Source of the DNA: Pseudomonadota bacterium
Lineage (GTDB): Bacteria; Pseudomonadota; Gammaproteobacteria; Steroidobacterales; Woeseiaceae
DNA length: 64,000 nucleotides
Assembly (NCBI GenBank): GCA_022563195.1
Contig: JADFNV010000016.1
Coordinates: 1 to 64,000 of the forward strand
Direction: 5' to 3'
The notes beneath the pieces were generated by a model. That model made no database searches. It was given only the letters and a program-made list of their open reading frames with translations, and was not told the origin of the DNA. The position numbers were made by a program, and so were the translations under genes. Of the stretch, positions 7,074-16,848 are shown one piece after another (the stretch's first letter is position 1; each line of letters opens with the position of its first letter).

Positions 7074-9053
7074 TTAGGATCGACGGAAGAGCCCGAGGAA
7101 GCTGCCCTCGTCATCGTCATCGTCGTCGTCATCGTCATTGACAGGCTGCTGAGAAACTTTCAGCGCCTTTAGCGTTGCCGTCATCGAAGTATTGATCTGT
7201 TGTTCGAAGGACTGAGGGAGCGAGGCTGTGGGCGCGGGCGTTTGGGATTGCGCAATGGGCGGCGCCGGGGGTGCCGCTGCAGGAGCAGTTTTCGCATTTA
7301 AAGCACGCACTGTTGCGAGCCTTTGAGATGCGGATACATCGAGCTTACTGGACGGTGGCACGGGTTGTTCTACGTTGACGGCTGCTGCGCTCGCAGGCTC
7401 TGCCGTGGGTGCGGCAACAGCGACCGCAGGTACATCAGGTTCGGGCTGCACGTCGTCATTCGCTGACGCGTTTTCCTGCGCTTTCGCCACAACCTGGGCC
7501 GCGATCATACTGAATTCTTCACCGAACAAGGTTTCGGCCAATTTGTCATCGACATCGTCAATGGTTTTCGCTTTTGCAAGACGCGCGGCAATTGCGTTGA
7601 ATTCATCGTCTTCTTTTTTGGAATTTACCTCAGCTTGGTCACTGGCCTTTTCTTTAGTTTCGACGACAGGCTTGCCGGAAACAGTTGGTGGTGTCAACAC
7701 AGGAAGTTCTGTAGACGTCGCGGCAGTATCGCTCGCATTCTTTTCATCACTAGCTTTGTCTGATTGATCGGCCGAGGGTTTGGGCTTCGATTTCTTGAGC
7801 TCCTCGGTAGCTTCTGCGACTTTGGCCTCAATTTGGCGGTCCAGCGTTATTGTGGTTACGACTTCAGGCGGATCGTCTGCATCGTCTGCATCCGCGTCTG
7901 TCGAATCAACACCCTGCGCGACAGACATTGCACGCTCGAGGGCCTCAAGGTCTGGGCGTAATTGAGCTAGCGTGGGATCACGGTCCCATTCAGGTATTTC
8001 GTCTTCGGCAGTATCACTCGACGGTTCCTCAAGAACCGGAAGGCTCGGTTCTGCATCCTGCGACGAAGGCGGATTTGCAAGGTTCGGTGCAAGAATCTTG
8101 AGGTCGGGTAGCGTGTCCTGAATCAGCTCGGGTATTGCGTCATCGACGCTTGCCTCGATCACTTCGGGGACCGATGGCGCGGGCTCAACCGGCGCAGGAT
8201 CGGATTTTGCGACTACTTTTGCAATCTCTTTAACACTGTGTTTGTTGGTCAGTCCATACTCGTCAGCCGCAATTCGTTCAATCATTTCGACGCTTATCTG
8301 CTGCTGATTTTTCTCGGCTGCCGATGTCAGCGCCGATTCGACAAGACTGTTAGCAACTCGTGGAATACCGCCGCTGAACTGGTGCAGTGTATCCGCGGTG
8401 CCTGCCGCAAAGAGTGTGTCGAATTCAGCTCCTACGAGGCGGAAGCAGTGCTTGAGATAGGCAAGGAGTTCGGTGGCGCACAGGTGCTGGATTGGCTGGC
8501 GCAGCCGAACGCGTTGTTTGAGCCGCGCAAGCTCTGGATCACGCAATAGCTCATCAATTCCAGCATCACCCATCAGGATGATGCTGGCGCCGTTCGATTC
8601 GCCGGCGTCTAATGCAGTTACAGCCTCGAGCTCGGAGAGTATGTTAGCGCCGATCCGCGGAGCGTCTTCTACAACGACGAATACGCGCGTGCTTTTTTGG
8701 GCCAAGTCCTGCAACTGTCGGCGAAAGCTTGTAAATCGCCGCACTGTGCCCGGAGGAGGCTGGTGCATGCCCAGGCCCTGTAGTAATAATTCGAGCACCT
8801 CATCATGTGCCAGCCGCATGCGGCCGATGGACACTATGACTGAAGAGTCGCCCATTGATTCGAGCGCTCGATTAACGATGGTCGTTTTGCCACCGCCGAC
8901 CGGTCCTGATACAACGACGACAGCATCCGGGGCCACCAGGGCTTTTTTCAGCGCGGCCATTGCAGTGGCCGTCTGCGGCCCAACGAATACATCGGCCCTG
9001 GCCGCATTAGCACGGAATGGTCGTTTGCTCAGGCCAAAATGTTTTTCGTACAT
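7074..9053 (-). CDS. ExeA/GspA-like AAA ATPase with long acidic tail
   Basis: The start at 9053 gives the N-terminus MYEKHFGLSKRPFRANA, which is how ExeA/GspA-type secretion ATPases begin. The track start at 9140 adds 29 residues without a Shine-Dalgarno. About 659 residues: an AAA module (Walker A GPVGGGKTT near 50, Walker B-like VFVVVEDAP, a sensor region near LMGD) and a lid to about residue 270. After it comes a long low-complexity region rich in Asp, Glu, Pro and Ala with no fold I can name, ending in nine or more Asp residues and GSFLGLFRRS. Relatives use ATP to help assemble type II secretion or pilus machines at the inner membrane. No such genes are adjacent, so the target is unknown. 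Confidence 0.8.
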   Translation of the reverse strand: MYEKHFGLSKRPFRANAARADVFVGPQTATAMAALKKALVAPDAVVVVSGPVGGGKTTIVNRALESMGDSSVIVSIGRMRLAHDEVLELLLQGLGMHQPPPGTVRRFTSFRRQLQDLAQKSTRVFVVVEDAPRIGANILSELEAVTALDAGESNGASIILMGDAGIDELLRDPELARLKQRVRLRQPIQHLCATELLAYLKHCFRLVGAEFDTLFAAGTADTLHQFSGGIPRVANSLVESALTSAAEKNQQQISVEMIERIAADEYGLTNKHSVKEIAKVVAKSDPAPVEPAPSVPEVIEASVDDAIPELIQDTLPDLKILAPNLANPPSSQDAEPSLPVLEEPSSDTAEDEIPEWDRDPTLAQLRPDLEALERAMSVAQGVDSTDADADDADDPPEVVTTITLDRQIEAKVAEATEELKKSKPKPSADQSDKASDEKNASDTAATSTELPVLTPPTVSGKPVVETKEKASDQAEVNSKKEDDEFNAIAARLAKAKTIDDVDDKLAETLFGEEFSMIAAQVVAKAQENASANDDVQPEPDVPAVAVAAPTAEPASAAAVNVEQPVPPSSKLDVSASQRLATVRALNAKTAPAAAPPAPPIAQSQTPAPTASLPQSFEQQINTSMTATLKALKVSQQPVNDDDDDDDDDEGSFLGLFRRS

Positions 9054-9262
9054 AACGGTCCGTTTTGCAGAAATTTCAACGCCACAGGGCGATTGGCAGT
9101 ACTGAACCGGCAGTTTGGGGCCAAACAAACCGAATTTCATGGAGTTAGGTCACAAAAAGGCAATAATAGGGTATGTGCCGCTTCTTTATTAAACTGAACA
9201 AAACCGTGTTATTTACATCAAAAAACCTCAAAATACGTAATAGTTATCCTGGAATCGTCTGA

Positions 9263-10441
9263 ATGAAACCTGTTCTTCGGCGGTGGGTCCTTTTACCCAC
9301 TATTATTGTCGTGCCGATTATTGTGACGGTCGTGTGGATTTCAATGAAGCCCGAACCGGAGCAACGCGAGGACGAAACGCTCGATCTGCTGGTCGATGTC
9401 ATGCGACTCGAAATCTCGACTGAGAGCTTCGAAATTCGCAGCCAGGGAACTGTACGCCCCAGGACACAGACGACGGTAAGTGCCGAAATTTCCGGATCGA
9501 TCGTTAGCATTTCACCCAAATTCAACGCCGGAGGCATATTCCGGGCGGATGAGGTGTTAATGCGCATTGACCCAACGAATTACACCGTTGCAGTGGACAA
9601 ATCTGAAGCATTGGTCAAGCAGCGCCAGATCGAATATGACGGTTCGAAGAAATTGCGTAGTCAGGGTTATCGTGCCGAATCGGAATTCGCGTCGGCCGCC
9701 GCCGCCCTCGCATCCGCACAGGCCGAGTTAGTCATTGCCCGCCGAAACCTGGAGCGTACCTATATTCGATTGCCCTATGAAGGCATGGTACTTAGCAAAG
9801 ATGCCGACCTGGGACAGTTCGTCAATCCAGGCACGCCGCTGGGTGTGACGTTTGCAACCAATATTGCTGAGGTCAGATTGCCGCTGACTGATCACGATCT
9901 CGCCTTCGTCGAGATGCCCGATGCGTCGGCAATCAGGCAGACTGGAATTGCGGACGGACCGCTTGTCAAATTATCTGCCATACAGAAAGGACAGTTGACC
10001 CAATGGGACGCGCAGATCGTCAGGTCAGAGGGTGTCGTCGACGAAAGAAGCCGCGTGACCTATGCCGTTGCTCAAATTCTTGACCCGTACCAGTTACACG
10101 GGCAGGGAATACCGTTGCCTATCGGCACGTTTGTCAGTGCCAAAATTCAAGGTTCTACGGTGCTTGATGTCATTCGCGTGCCGCGAGCGGCAGTTCGCGG
10201 GGCGGACCAGGTCCTGGTTGTGAACGATGAATACAAACTGGAGATCCGTACGGTAGACGTGGTCCGAGCTGACGCCGAGTTCGCTTATCTGAGCGGTGGT
10301 GTGGTGGCAGGCGAGAGTATTGCGACGACTGCAATTGAAGCTCCGACCAACGGCATGTCCGTGCGCACGGCGGAGTCCATTGCGGCCGAGAAGGCGCTTG
10401 GCGATGACGAGAAACTCGCTTCGCGCGTTGGCGAGGAATAA
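9263..10441 (+). CDS. RND efflux periplasmic adaptor subunit (HlyD/MFP family)
   Basis: A 392-residue membrane-fusion protein. One N-terminal membrane anchor (about 9-27) is followed by a lipoyl/barrel-sandwich half (TTVSAEISGSIVSISPKF), a helical hairpin around 110-150, the second lipoyl half (RTYIRLPYEGMVLSKDADLGQFV) and a beta-barrel plus membrane-proximal part. It bridges the inner-membrane RND pump to an outer-membrane channel. The pump gene starts 3 bases after this stop, so the two form a transcription unit. No TolC-like channel gene follows, so it probably borrows one encoded elsewhere. The substrate is not predictable. Confidence 0.93.
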   Translation: MKPVLRRWVLLPTIIVVPIIVTVVWISMKPEPEQREDETLDLLVDVMRLEISTESFEIRSQGTVRPRTQTTVSAEISGSIVSISPKFNAGGIFRADEVLMRIDPTNYTVAVDKSEALVKQRQIEYDGSKKLRSQGYRAESEFASAAAALASAQAELVIARRNLERTYIRLPYEGMVLSKDADLGQFVNPGTPLGVTFATNIAEVRLPLTDHDLAFVEMPDASAIRQTGIADGPLVKLSAIQKGQLTQWDAQIVRSEGVVDERSRVTYAVAQILDPYQLHGQGIPLPIGTFVSAKIQGSTVLDVIRVPRAAVRGADQVLVVNDEYKLEIRTVDVVRADAEFAYLSGGVVAGESIATTAIEAPTNGMSVRTAESIAAEKALGDDEKLASRVGEE

Positions 10442-10443
10442 CT

Positions 10444-13400
10444 ATGCAGGAGCGTAGATCGACAAGCGAGAAAGGCATCATCGCCTGGTTTGCCAGTAAT
10501 CATGTGGCCGCCAATTTACTGATGTGGTTCATCATCGTTGCCGGTGTTATTTCAGTATTTACGATTCGTAAACAAACCACTCCGGATTTCCAACTCAATA
10601 CGATCCAGGTACGGGTTCCCTACCTGGGTGCAGCGCCGCAAGAGGTCGAGGAAGGCGTTGTCATCAAAATCGAAGAAGCGATTCAGGACCTGAACGGGAT
10701 CGTTGAAATCAATTCCTTCGCGAGGGAAGGCTTGGGCTCGGTGACGGCCGAAGTTTCGAGTGATGCCGATATCAACGAGGTCCTCAGTGAAATCAAAACC
10801 CGTGTGGATGCAATATCAACGTTTCCGGCACTGACCGAAAAACCGGTCATTTATAAACAAGAAGTGCCCATCCATGTCGTGTTTGTGGCTATTCACGGCA
10901 ATCTGGATGATTTTTCACGAAAGTCGATTGCCCAGGAAGTTCGTGACGAGCTCATGATGATTCCCGAGATTAACCAGGTCCAGTTTCTCGGTGATCGGGA
11001 TTACGAAATCAGCATCGAAGTATCAGAACATGTGCTTCGTGAATACGCTCTGACCATGACCGAGATTTCCCAGGCAATCCGCAATTCATCGATTGACATG
11101 CCGGGTGGGACAATCAATACGCAAGGTGGCGACATACTGCTGCGCACCGAGGGGCAGGTCTACACCGGGCGTGAGTTCGCCCACCTTGTGTTGCGTACCT
11201 ACCCCGATGGCACAAGATTGACATTGGGTGACGTCGCGACAATTAAAGATGGCTTCGTGGAAACCCAGGGTTATGGTCGCTTCGATGGGGAGCCAACGGC
11301 GACGCTGCGAGTACTCGCAAGTGGTCAGCAAAATGAACTCCATACCGCCGCTGCCGTTCGCGAATACATCGAAAAGAAATCGGCCAGCCTGCCCGCCGGC
11401 GTTGAAATGGATATCTGGGTTGATCGCTCACACTATCTGAACGAAAGGTTGAGCATGATGATGACGAATATGTGGCAGGGCGCGCTGCTCGTATTTCTTG
11501 TTCTGTCATTGTTCTTGCGCATGAAAGTCGCCGCCTGGGTCATCATCGGTATTCCGATCACGTTCCTCGGGGCTATTTGGCTGATGCCTCATGGTCCCTG
11601 GCCCGTGACGATCAACATGATCAGTTTGTATGGTTTCATAATCGTTCTCGGTATCGTCGTGGACGATGCAATTATTATCGGCGAGAGCGTCTACACGAAA
11701 ATACGGGCTGATGGGCACACGATAGACAACGTCGTGCAGGGAGCTCGAAAAGTTGCTGTCCCGGCCACATTCGGTGTATTGACGACGATAGCGGCGTTCG
11801 CGCCAATGCTATTCGTCGGGGGAATCGTTGGCCCGTTTTTTGAGGCCATGGCCATGGTCGTGACCTTGTGTCTGCTTTTTTCGCTCGTAGAGTCGAAACT
11901 GATTCTCCCCGCTCACCTGGTGCACGCCAAGATCAAACCGATTGATGAGGAGGACCTGTTCAACCCGCAGCGCAGAATTGGACTATTGCAGCGCGTGCCA
12001 AGATTTTTCCAGAAAATCCAGCGGCGCACACAGCATGGCCTGCAGTCAGTGATCACTAACCACTATCAGCCTTGGCTCGAACGTGCGGTCGACAATCGCG
12101 GTGTGACAGTGTCAATATTTATCGGCGCGTTGACCTTGACGATTGGTCTGCTCGGAAGTGGCGCGGTACGAGTCGTTATGTTTCCGGAAGTTCCGGGTGA
12201 CTTCATCCGCATGGAGTTGCAAATGCAAAGCGGTACGGCGCCGGAGATTCGCAACGCGGCGCTCGACAGAATCGAAGCTGCAATTCTGGACCTCAACGAA
12301 GAGTATATTCTGGACAACCCCGGTCTTGATCCGATGATCTCCCACGTCGGCTCATTTACCAACGGAGATACTGGTGCGCTCTCATTCGTCGAGATGCCGA
12401 TGGTCGTCGGTCGCGCGATGGACGGGGACGAAATATCCGATCTGTGGCGAGAGCGGGTCGGGGAGATCCCGGGTGTCAAGGAACTGACATTTTCGGGAGG
12501 TAATAACTTCGGCGGCGGAGCAGCGCTGAGTTTTCGTCTCAGCGGTGATAACTATCTTGCCCTGGAGAGTGCCGCCGACGAACTTGAGACGAAGGTGGGT
12601 GAGTTCGAAGGAGTATTCGATATCCGAAAATCGTCGTTCAGTGGCGGCCAGGAGATCAAGTTATCGATCAAGCCTGAGGCGGAGGCCTTAGGATTGACCA
12701 TGGCATCCCTGGGGCGGCAGATTCGGCAGGCTTTTTACGGTGAAGAGGTACAGCGCATTCAGCGCGGCAAAGATGAACTCAAGGTCATGGTTCGCTACCC
12801 GCGCGAGGACCGTCGCTCGATAGCCGATCTTGAGAACATGCGCATTCGTACTCCTGCGGGGGATGAGGTGCCGTTCGAATCTGTGGCAAACCTTTCGTTT
12901 GGCCAAAGTTATTCGAGGATAGACCGGCTCAATCGAGCCCGGACGGTGACCGTATCTGCGGATATTGACTCCGAGATCGTTGAGCCTGGAGAAATAATCA
13001 AATCCATTACCGAAGACTTTATTCCCGAACTTCTGTCTCGTCATGCCGGCGTTAGCTACGGACTGGAAGGCGCGAGCAAGGAAACGCAGGATTTTCAGAG
13101 GAATCTGTCGGTTGCGTCGATTGCCGCCTTGTTTTTGATTTATGCATTGATCGCGATCCCGCTGCATTCCTATGGTCAACCGCTGGTCATCATGTCCGTG
13201 ATCCCATTCGGTCTGATCGGTGCTGTCATCGGCCATGTAGTGATGGGCAAGGCGATCAGCATGTTTTCGCTTTTTGGCCTGGTTGCCTTGTCCGGCGTGG
13301 TTGTCAACGATAGCCTCATCATGGTCGATTTCATCAACAAGGCCAGGCAAAGTGGCGTTCCGATCCGGCAGGCGGTTATAGAATCAGGGACTCTGCGTTT

Positions 13401-13644
13401 TCGAGCGATCATCCTGACGTCATTTACGACCGCGATCGGCCTGATGCCGATTTTGCTCGAGCGCAGTGTTCAGGCGCAGTACGTCATTCCGATGGCCATC
13501 TCGATGAGCTTTGGCATCGTGTTCGCAACGGTGATCACGCTCTTTTTAATTCCGTCGCTGTATATGTTGCAGCTTGATGGTTTTGCACGAACTCGTAAAA
13601 TCGTGAGTTGGTTTTTCGCGCCTGATACGGCAACGACGACGTAG
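10444..13644 (+). CDS. RND family efflux transporter, inner-membrane permease
   Basis: A 1066-residue AcrB/HAE1-type proton-driven pump. The architecture is complete: TM1 near residues 20-40, a large porter loop, TM2-7 from about 335, a second porter loop, and TM8-12 from about 880 to the end. The TM4 motif GIVVDDAIIIGES carries the proton-relay aspartates, and the mirrored VVVNDSLIMVDFIN is in the C-terminal half. It belongs to the divergent HAE1 group often called acriflavin-resistance-like in marine gammaproteobacteria, not to classical AcrB, and the drug or lipid substrate is unknown. It pairs with the adaptor gene immediately upstream. Confidence 0.95.
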   Translation: MQERRSTSEKGIIAWFASNHVAANLLMWFIIVAGVISVFTIRKQTTPDFQLNTIQVRVPYLGAAPQEVEEGVVIKIEEAIQDLNGIVEINSFAREGLGSVTAEVSSDADINEVLSEIKTRVDAISTFPALTEKPVIYKQEVPIHVVFVAIHGNLDDFSRKSIAQEVRDELMMIPEINQVQFLGDRDYEISIEVSEHVLREYALTMTEISQAIRNSSIDMPGGTINTQGGDILLRTEGQVYTGREFAHLVLRTYPDGTRLTLGDVATIKDGFVETQGYGRFDGEPTATLRVLASGQQNELHTAAAVREYIEKKSASLPAGVEMDIWVDRSHYLNERLSMMMTNMWQGALLVFLVLSLFLRMKVAAWVIIGIPITFLGAIWLMPHGPWPVTINMISLYGFIIVLGIVVDDAIIIGESVYTKIRADGHTIDNVVQGARKVAVPATFGVLTTIAAFAPMLFVGGIVGPFFEAMAMVVTLCLLFSLVESKLILPAHLVHAKIKPIDEEDLFNPQRRIGLLQRVPRFFQKIQRRTQHGLQSVITNHYQPWLERAVDNRGVTVSIFIGALTLTIGLLGSGAVRVVMFPEVPGDFIRMELQMQSGTAPEIRNAALDRIEAAILDLNEEYILDNPGLDPMISHVGSFTNGDTGALSFVEMPMVVGRAMDGDEISDLWRERVGEIPGVKELTFSGGNNFGGGAALSFRLSGDNYLALESAADELETKVGEFEGVFDIRKSSFSGGQEIKLSIKPEAEALGLTMASLGRQIRQAFYGEEVQRIQRGKDELKVMVRYPREDRRSIADLENMRIRTPAGDEVPFESVANLSFGQSYSRIDRLNRARTVTVSADIDSEIVEPGEIIKSITEDFIPELLSRHAGVSYGLEGASKETQDFQRNLSVASIAALFLIYALIAIPLHSYGQPLVIMSVIPFGLIGAVIGHVVMGKAISMFSLFGLVALSGVVVNDSLIMVDFINKARQSGVPIRQAVIESGTLRFRAIILTSFTTAIGLMPILLERSVQAQYVIPMAISMSFGIVFATVITLFLIPSLYMLQLDGFARTRKIVSWFFAPDTATTT

Positions 13645-13669
13645 ATTTAACACTGGGAACTTTGGGCGC

Positions 13670-15754
13670 CTACTTGGCAGCCTTGCGTTCTTGCGCTTCC
13701 CTGATGACTTCGTCTGCAACGTTCTGCGGGCACGGCGCGTAATGTGAAAACTCCATTGAGAATTGGCCGCGTCCGGATGTCAGTGTACGCAAGTGGCCTA
13801 TGTAGCCGAACATGTCGGCCAACGGCGCATCAGCTTTAACACGAACACCGGTTGGACCTGCCTCCTGAGACTTGATCATGCCGCGACGGCGATTCAAGTC
13901 ACCAATCACATCACCAACATTGTCTTCCGGTGTATAGACATCCACTCTCATTATCGGTTCAAGCAGTTGCGGGGCCGCTTTGGGCACCGACTGGCGATAG
14001 GCGGCCTTGGTAGCGATCTCAAACGCTAGAGCGGACGAGTCGACAGCGTGGAACGCGCCGTCCAACAGCGTGAACTTGACGTCCAGCAGCGGATAACCGG
14101 CGAGGGTGCCTTCGACCATACACACTTTGAATGCTTTTTCGATCGCACTCCAGTATTCACGGGGCACGCTGCCGCCAGTAACTTTTGATTCGAACACATA
14201 ACCCTCGTTCGTCTCGGCTGGCTCAATCGTATATTCGATCTTGCCGTACTGACCCGAACCGCCCGATTGTTTCTTATGCGTATACACGTCTTCGATCAGT
14301 TTTGTAATCGTCTCGCGATACGCGACCTGGGGCTTGCCCATGTCGACTTCGACGCCATGCGTCCTTTTCAGGATGTCGACCTTGATGTCGAGGTGCAACT
14401 CGCCCATGCCCTTGAGCAGGGTTTCGCCAGAGTCTTCGTCAGTCGCAACGTGGAAGGATGGGTCTTCCTGAACCATCTTGTTCAACGCAACGCCCATCTT
14501 TTCAGTTCCTGCCTTGTCCTTGGGGTGGATCGCCACTGAAATCACAGGAGCCGGGAACACCATCGGTTCGAGCGTCGCCGGGTTGTCAACGTCGGCGAGC
14601 GTGTGTCCTGTACGCGTGTTCTTCATGCCCAGCAGTGCGATGATGTCGCCGGCTTGTGCCGAACTGAGTTCTATGCGCGCGTCGGCGTGCATCTCAACAA
14701 TGCGGCCGATACGTTCGGTCTTACCCGTGAACGTATTCAAGACATTGTCACCCTTTTTCAGGGTACCCGAGTAGATCCGCGTAAACGTTAATGCTCCGAA
14801 GCGGTCATCCATGATCTTGAACGCGAGCGCACGCAGAGGTCCGTCCGGATCAACGATCGCAACGCCACCTGTCTGGTTACCCTCGAGATCGATCTCGGGT
14901 TGAGGTGTGACTTCAGTGGGATCCGGCAAGAAGTCAACAACTGCATTAAGTATGTTCTGTATACCTTTGTTTTTAAAGGCAGCACCACCGTAGGTCGGGA
15001 AGAAATCGAGGGCGATTGTGCCCTTGCGAATGCAGCGTTTGAGATCGTCGACGGACGGCTCGTTGCCCTCGAGATACTGCTCCAAAAGATCGTCGTCCTG
15101 CTCGACCGCGGTCTCGATAAGCTTCTCGCGCCATTCGGCGACGAGGTCCAGCATGTCCTCAGGAACCTCCTGGATCTCGTAATCTTCAGGATCCTCAGCT
15201 GATTTCCAGATCCAGGCTTTTTGCGTCAGCAGATCCACGACGCCGATAAATTCGTCCTCGATGCCTACTGGCAGCGTCATGACCACTGGGTTTGCGCCCA
15301 GGACTTCTTTGATCTGCTTTACGACACGCAGAAAGTCCGCGCCAATACGGTCGAGTTTATTGACGAAAATGATTCTCGCGACTTTGGAATCGTTGGCATA
15401 GCGCCAGTTTGTTTCCGATTGCGGCTCGACACCGCCGGAGCCACAGAAAACGCCAATACCACCGTCCAGTACTTTCAGGGAGCGATAGACCTCGATCGTG
15501 AAGTCGACGTGTCCTGGCGTGTCGATAATATTCAGGCGATGCTTATCCCACTCGCAGCTGGTCGCAGCCGATTGAATCGTTATGCCGCGCTCCTGTTCCT
15601 GCTCCATGAAGTCAGTTGTAGCCTCACCGTCATGGACTTCACCGGTCTTATGAATCTTGCCCGTGAGTTTGAGAATGCGTTCGGTCGTTGTAGTCTTGCC
15701 CGCATCAACGTGGGCAAAAATACCGATATTTCTGTAGGTGCTAAGGTCAATCAT
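13670..15754 (-). CDS. fusA: elongation factor G, second-type (EF-G2)
   Basis: A 694-residue translational GTPase. The G1 motif [15 protein letters not shown], switch [11 protein letters not shown] and G4 NKLDR are present, followed by the EF-G domains II-V. EF-G moves mRNA and tRNAs after peptide-bond formation or helps RRF recycle ribosomes. The N-terminus [20 protein letters not shown] and the phrase [18 protein letters not shown] are those of the second EF-G found in Shewanella, Vibrio and Pseudomonas. The gene stands alone, outside any rpsL-rpsG-tuf operon, which fits a secondary copy. Another fusA is expected elsewhere in the genome. Confidence 0.93.
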   Translation of the reverse strand: MIDLSTYRNIGIFAHVDAGKTTTTERILKLTGKIHKTGEVHDGEATTDFMEQEQERGITIQSAATSCEWDKHRLNIIDTPGHVDFTIEVYRSLKVLDGGIGVFCGSGGVEPQSETNWRYANDSKVARIIFVNKLDRIGADFLRVVKQIKEVLGANPVVMTLPVGIEDEFIGVVDLLTQKAWIWKSAEDPEDYEIQEVPEDMLDLVAEWREKLIETAVEQDDDLLEQYLEGNEPSVDDLKRCIRKGTIALDFFPTYGGAAFKNKGIQNILNAVVDFLPDPTEVTPQPEIDLEGNQTGGVAIVDPDGPLRALAFKIMDDRFGALTFTRIYSGTLKKGDNVLNTFTGKTERIGRIVEMHADARIELSSAQAGDIIALLGMKNTRTGHTLADVDNPATLEPMVFPAPVISVAIHPKDKAGTEKMGVALNKMVQEDPSFHVATDEDSGETLLKGMGELHLDIKVDILKRTHGVEVDMGKPQVAYRETITKLIEDVYTHKKQSGGSGQYGKIEYTIEPAETNEGYVFESKVTGGSVPREYWSAIEKAFKVCMVEGTLAGYPLLDVKFTLLDGAFHAVDSSALAFEIATKAAYRQSVPKAAPQLLEPIMRVDVYTPEDNVGDVIGDLNRRRGMIKSQEAGPTGVRVKADAPLADMFGYIGHLRTLTSGRGQFSMEFSHYAPCPQNVADEVIREAQERKAAK

Positions 15755-16021
15755 GTTCGTAACTCTGTCGTCGTTTAGTCCTGGCTACCACTGCGCCTGA
15801 GCTTCATGTGCTGTTGCTCTTACGCTGTCGCAAAAGCAACGCCGGGCACTTAACGGAAGTGAGTGCAACAAATCCTTGCCGGTCCTGAGATGCCTTCGAG
15901 TTTGCCCAAAAACTCCGCGAAGCCAAGTCGGACGGGCCATCGGGCGCGGATAATAGCAGCGCGAAGGCGCCTAAACCAGCGAATTTTCGGCAAATTTCAC
16001 CAACACTGAGACATGGGAGCT

Positions 16022-16049
16022 GACACCTTTTTAGGACACCTTTTTTTAG
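16022..16049. repeat. tandem copy of GACACCTTTTTAG
   Basis: GACACCTTTTTAG at 16022-16034 is followed directly by GACACCTTTTTTTAG at 16035-16049, overlapping the stop codon of the zinc peptidase gene. Read on the minus strand it is AAAGGTGTCCTAAAAAGGTGTC. It may be a remnant of a small mobile repeat. The 15755-16045 gap holds nothing else I can support. Confidence 0.4.
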
Positions 16050-16729
16050 CGCCGCAGTATCGCCCACCAGCGGGCGATATTGAGCAAACTCATAAGCGAT
16101 GCCGCGACGTAGGTCAGCGCAGCTGCTCTGAGCAGACGCCTGGCGTGCGGGCGGTCGACTGACTTGAGAATGTCGTACTTGTCGAGCATTGGCAGGGCTC
16201 GCGCGAAGCTGGCGTCGAATTCGGTGGGCAAGGTCACGAAATGAACCAGCGTCGAGGTCGCCAAGGTCAGAAATCCGGCTCCAAACATCACAACTCCGAG
16301 CGCGGGAATCCGCGTCAGAGCACCGATAAACGGGGACACGAGCAGCGCACCAGCGCCCAGGCGTTCAATTTTTCGACTCGCGCGCACCAGTCTGCTTCGA
16401 ATCCGTAGCGGTGCGTAACCCTGTTGATCTTGAAGCGCGTGTCCGACTTCGTGAGCTGCAACGGTAATGGCAGTCAACGAGCGGCCATCGAACTTGTCGG
16501 GTGTGAGCCTGACGGCCTTCGCTTCAGGGTCGTAGTGATCACCGTCAGGAGTGGCTTCCACAACTACGCCATGCAATCCATTGCTGTCGAGAAGGTGTCG
16601 TGCAAGCTGCGCTCCAGTACCCGAATAACGATCGTTTGGCTTGCTGTAACGTTTGAGCACATATTGAACCCAGAGCCCGGGCCCGAAGACAACGGCGACA
16701 ACTACGAGCAAGATGACAATGATCGGCAT
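16046..16729 (-). CDS. zinc metallopeptidase, YugP/PF04298-like membrane protein
   Basis: I start at 16729, where the protein begins MPIIVILLVVVAVVFGPG, a membrane segment. The track start at 16825 adds an Arg-rich stretch unlike the family. The 227-residue protein carries the zinc-binding motif HEVGHA (His93, Glu94, His97), then RKIERLGAGALL and two or three further membrane segments, ending in LNIARWWAILRR. This matches the neutral zinc metallopeptidase-2 family (Bacillus YugP), inner-membrane proteins of unknown substrate. It is divergent from the SLC13 transporter gene, with about 120 bases between chosen starts. Confidence 0.85.
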   Translation of the reverse strand: MPIIVILLVVVAVVFGPGLWVQYVLKRYSKPNDRYSGTGAQLARHLLDSNGLHGVVVEATPDGDHYDPEAKAVRLTPDKFDGRSLTAITVAAHEVGHALQDQQGYAPLRIRSRLVRASRKIERLGAGALLVSPFIGALTRIPALGVVMFGAGFLTLATSTLVHFVTLPTEFDASFARALPMLDKYDILKSVDRPHARRLLRAAALTYVAASLMSLLNIARWWAILRR

Positions 16730-16848
16730 AATGCGATCGTATCCTGCTTTGCTAGTGATCCGCACGCATGGACGGGGCCGTGGCGCGGCAATCAGTCCGC
16801 GAATCGAGTATCGTCGTCGGCTCAATCAGCTGCACGAGACTAGTAATT

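Noticed and set aside
15804-16067. Minus-strand frame of 87 codons after fusA
   Set aside because: No start signal, odd composition, overlaps the end of the zinc peptidase gene. Probably chance.
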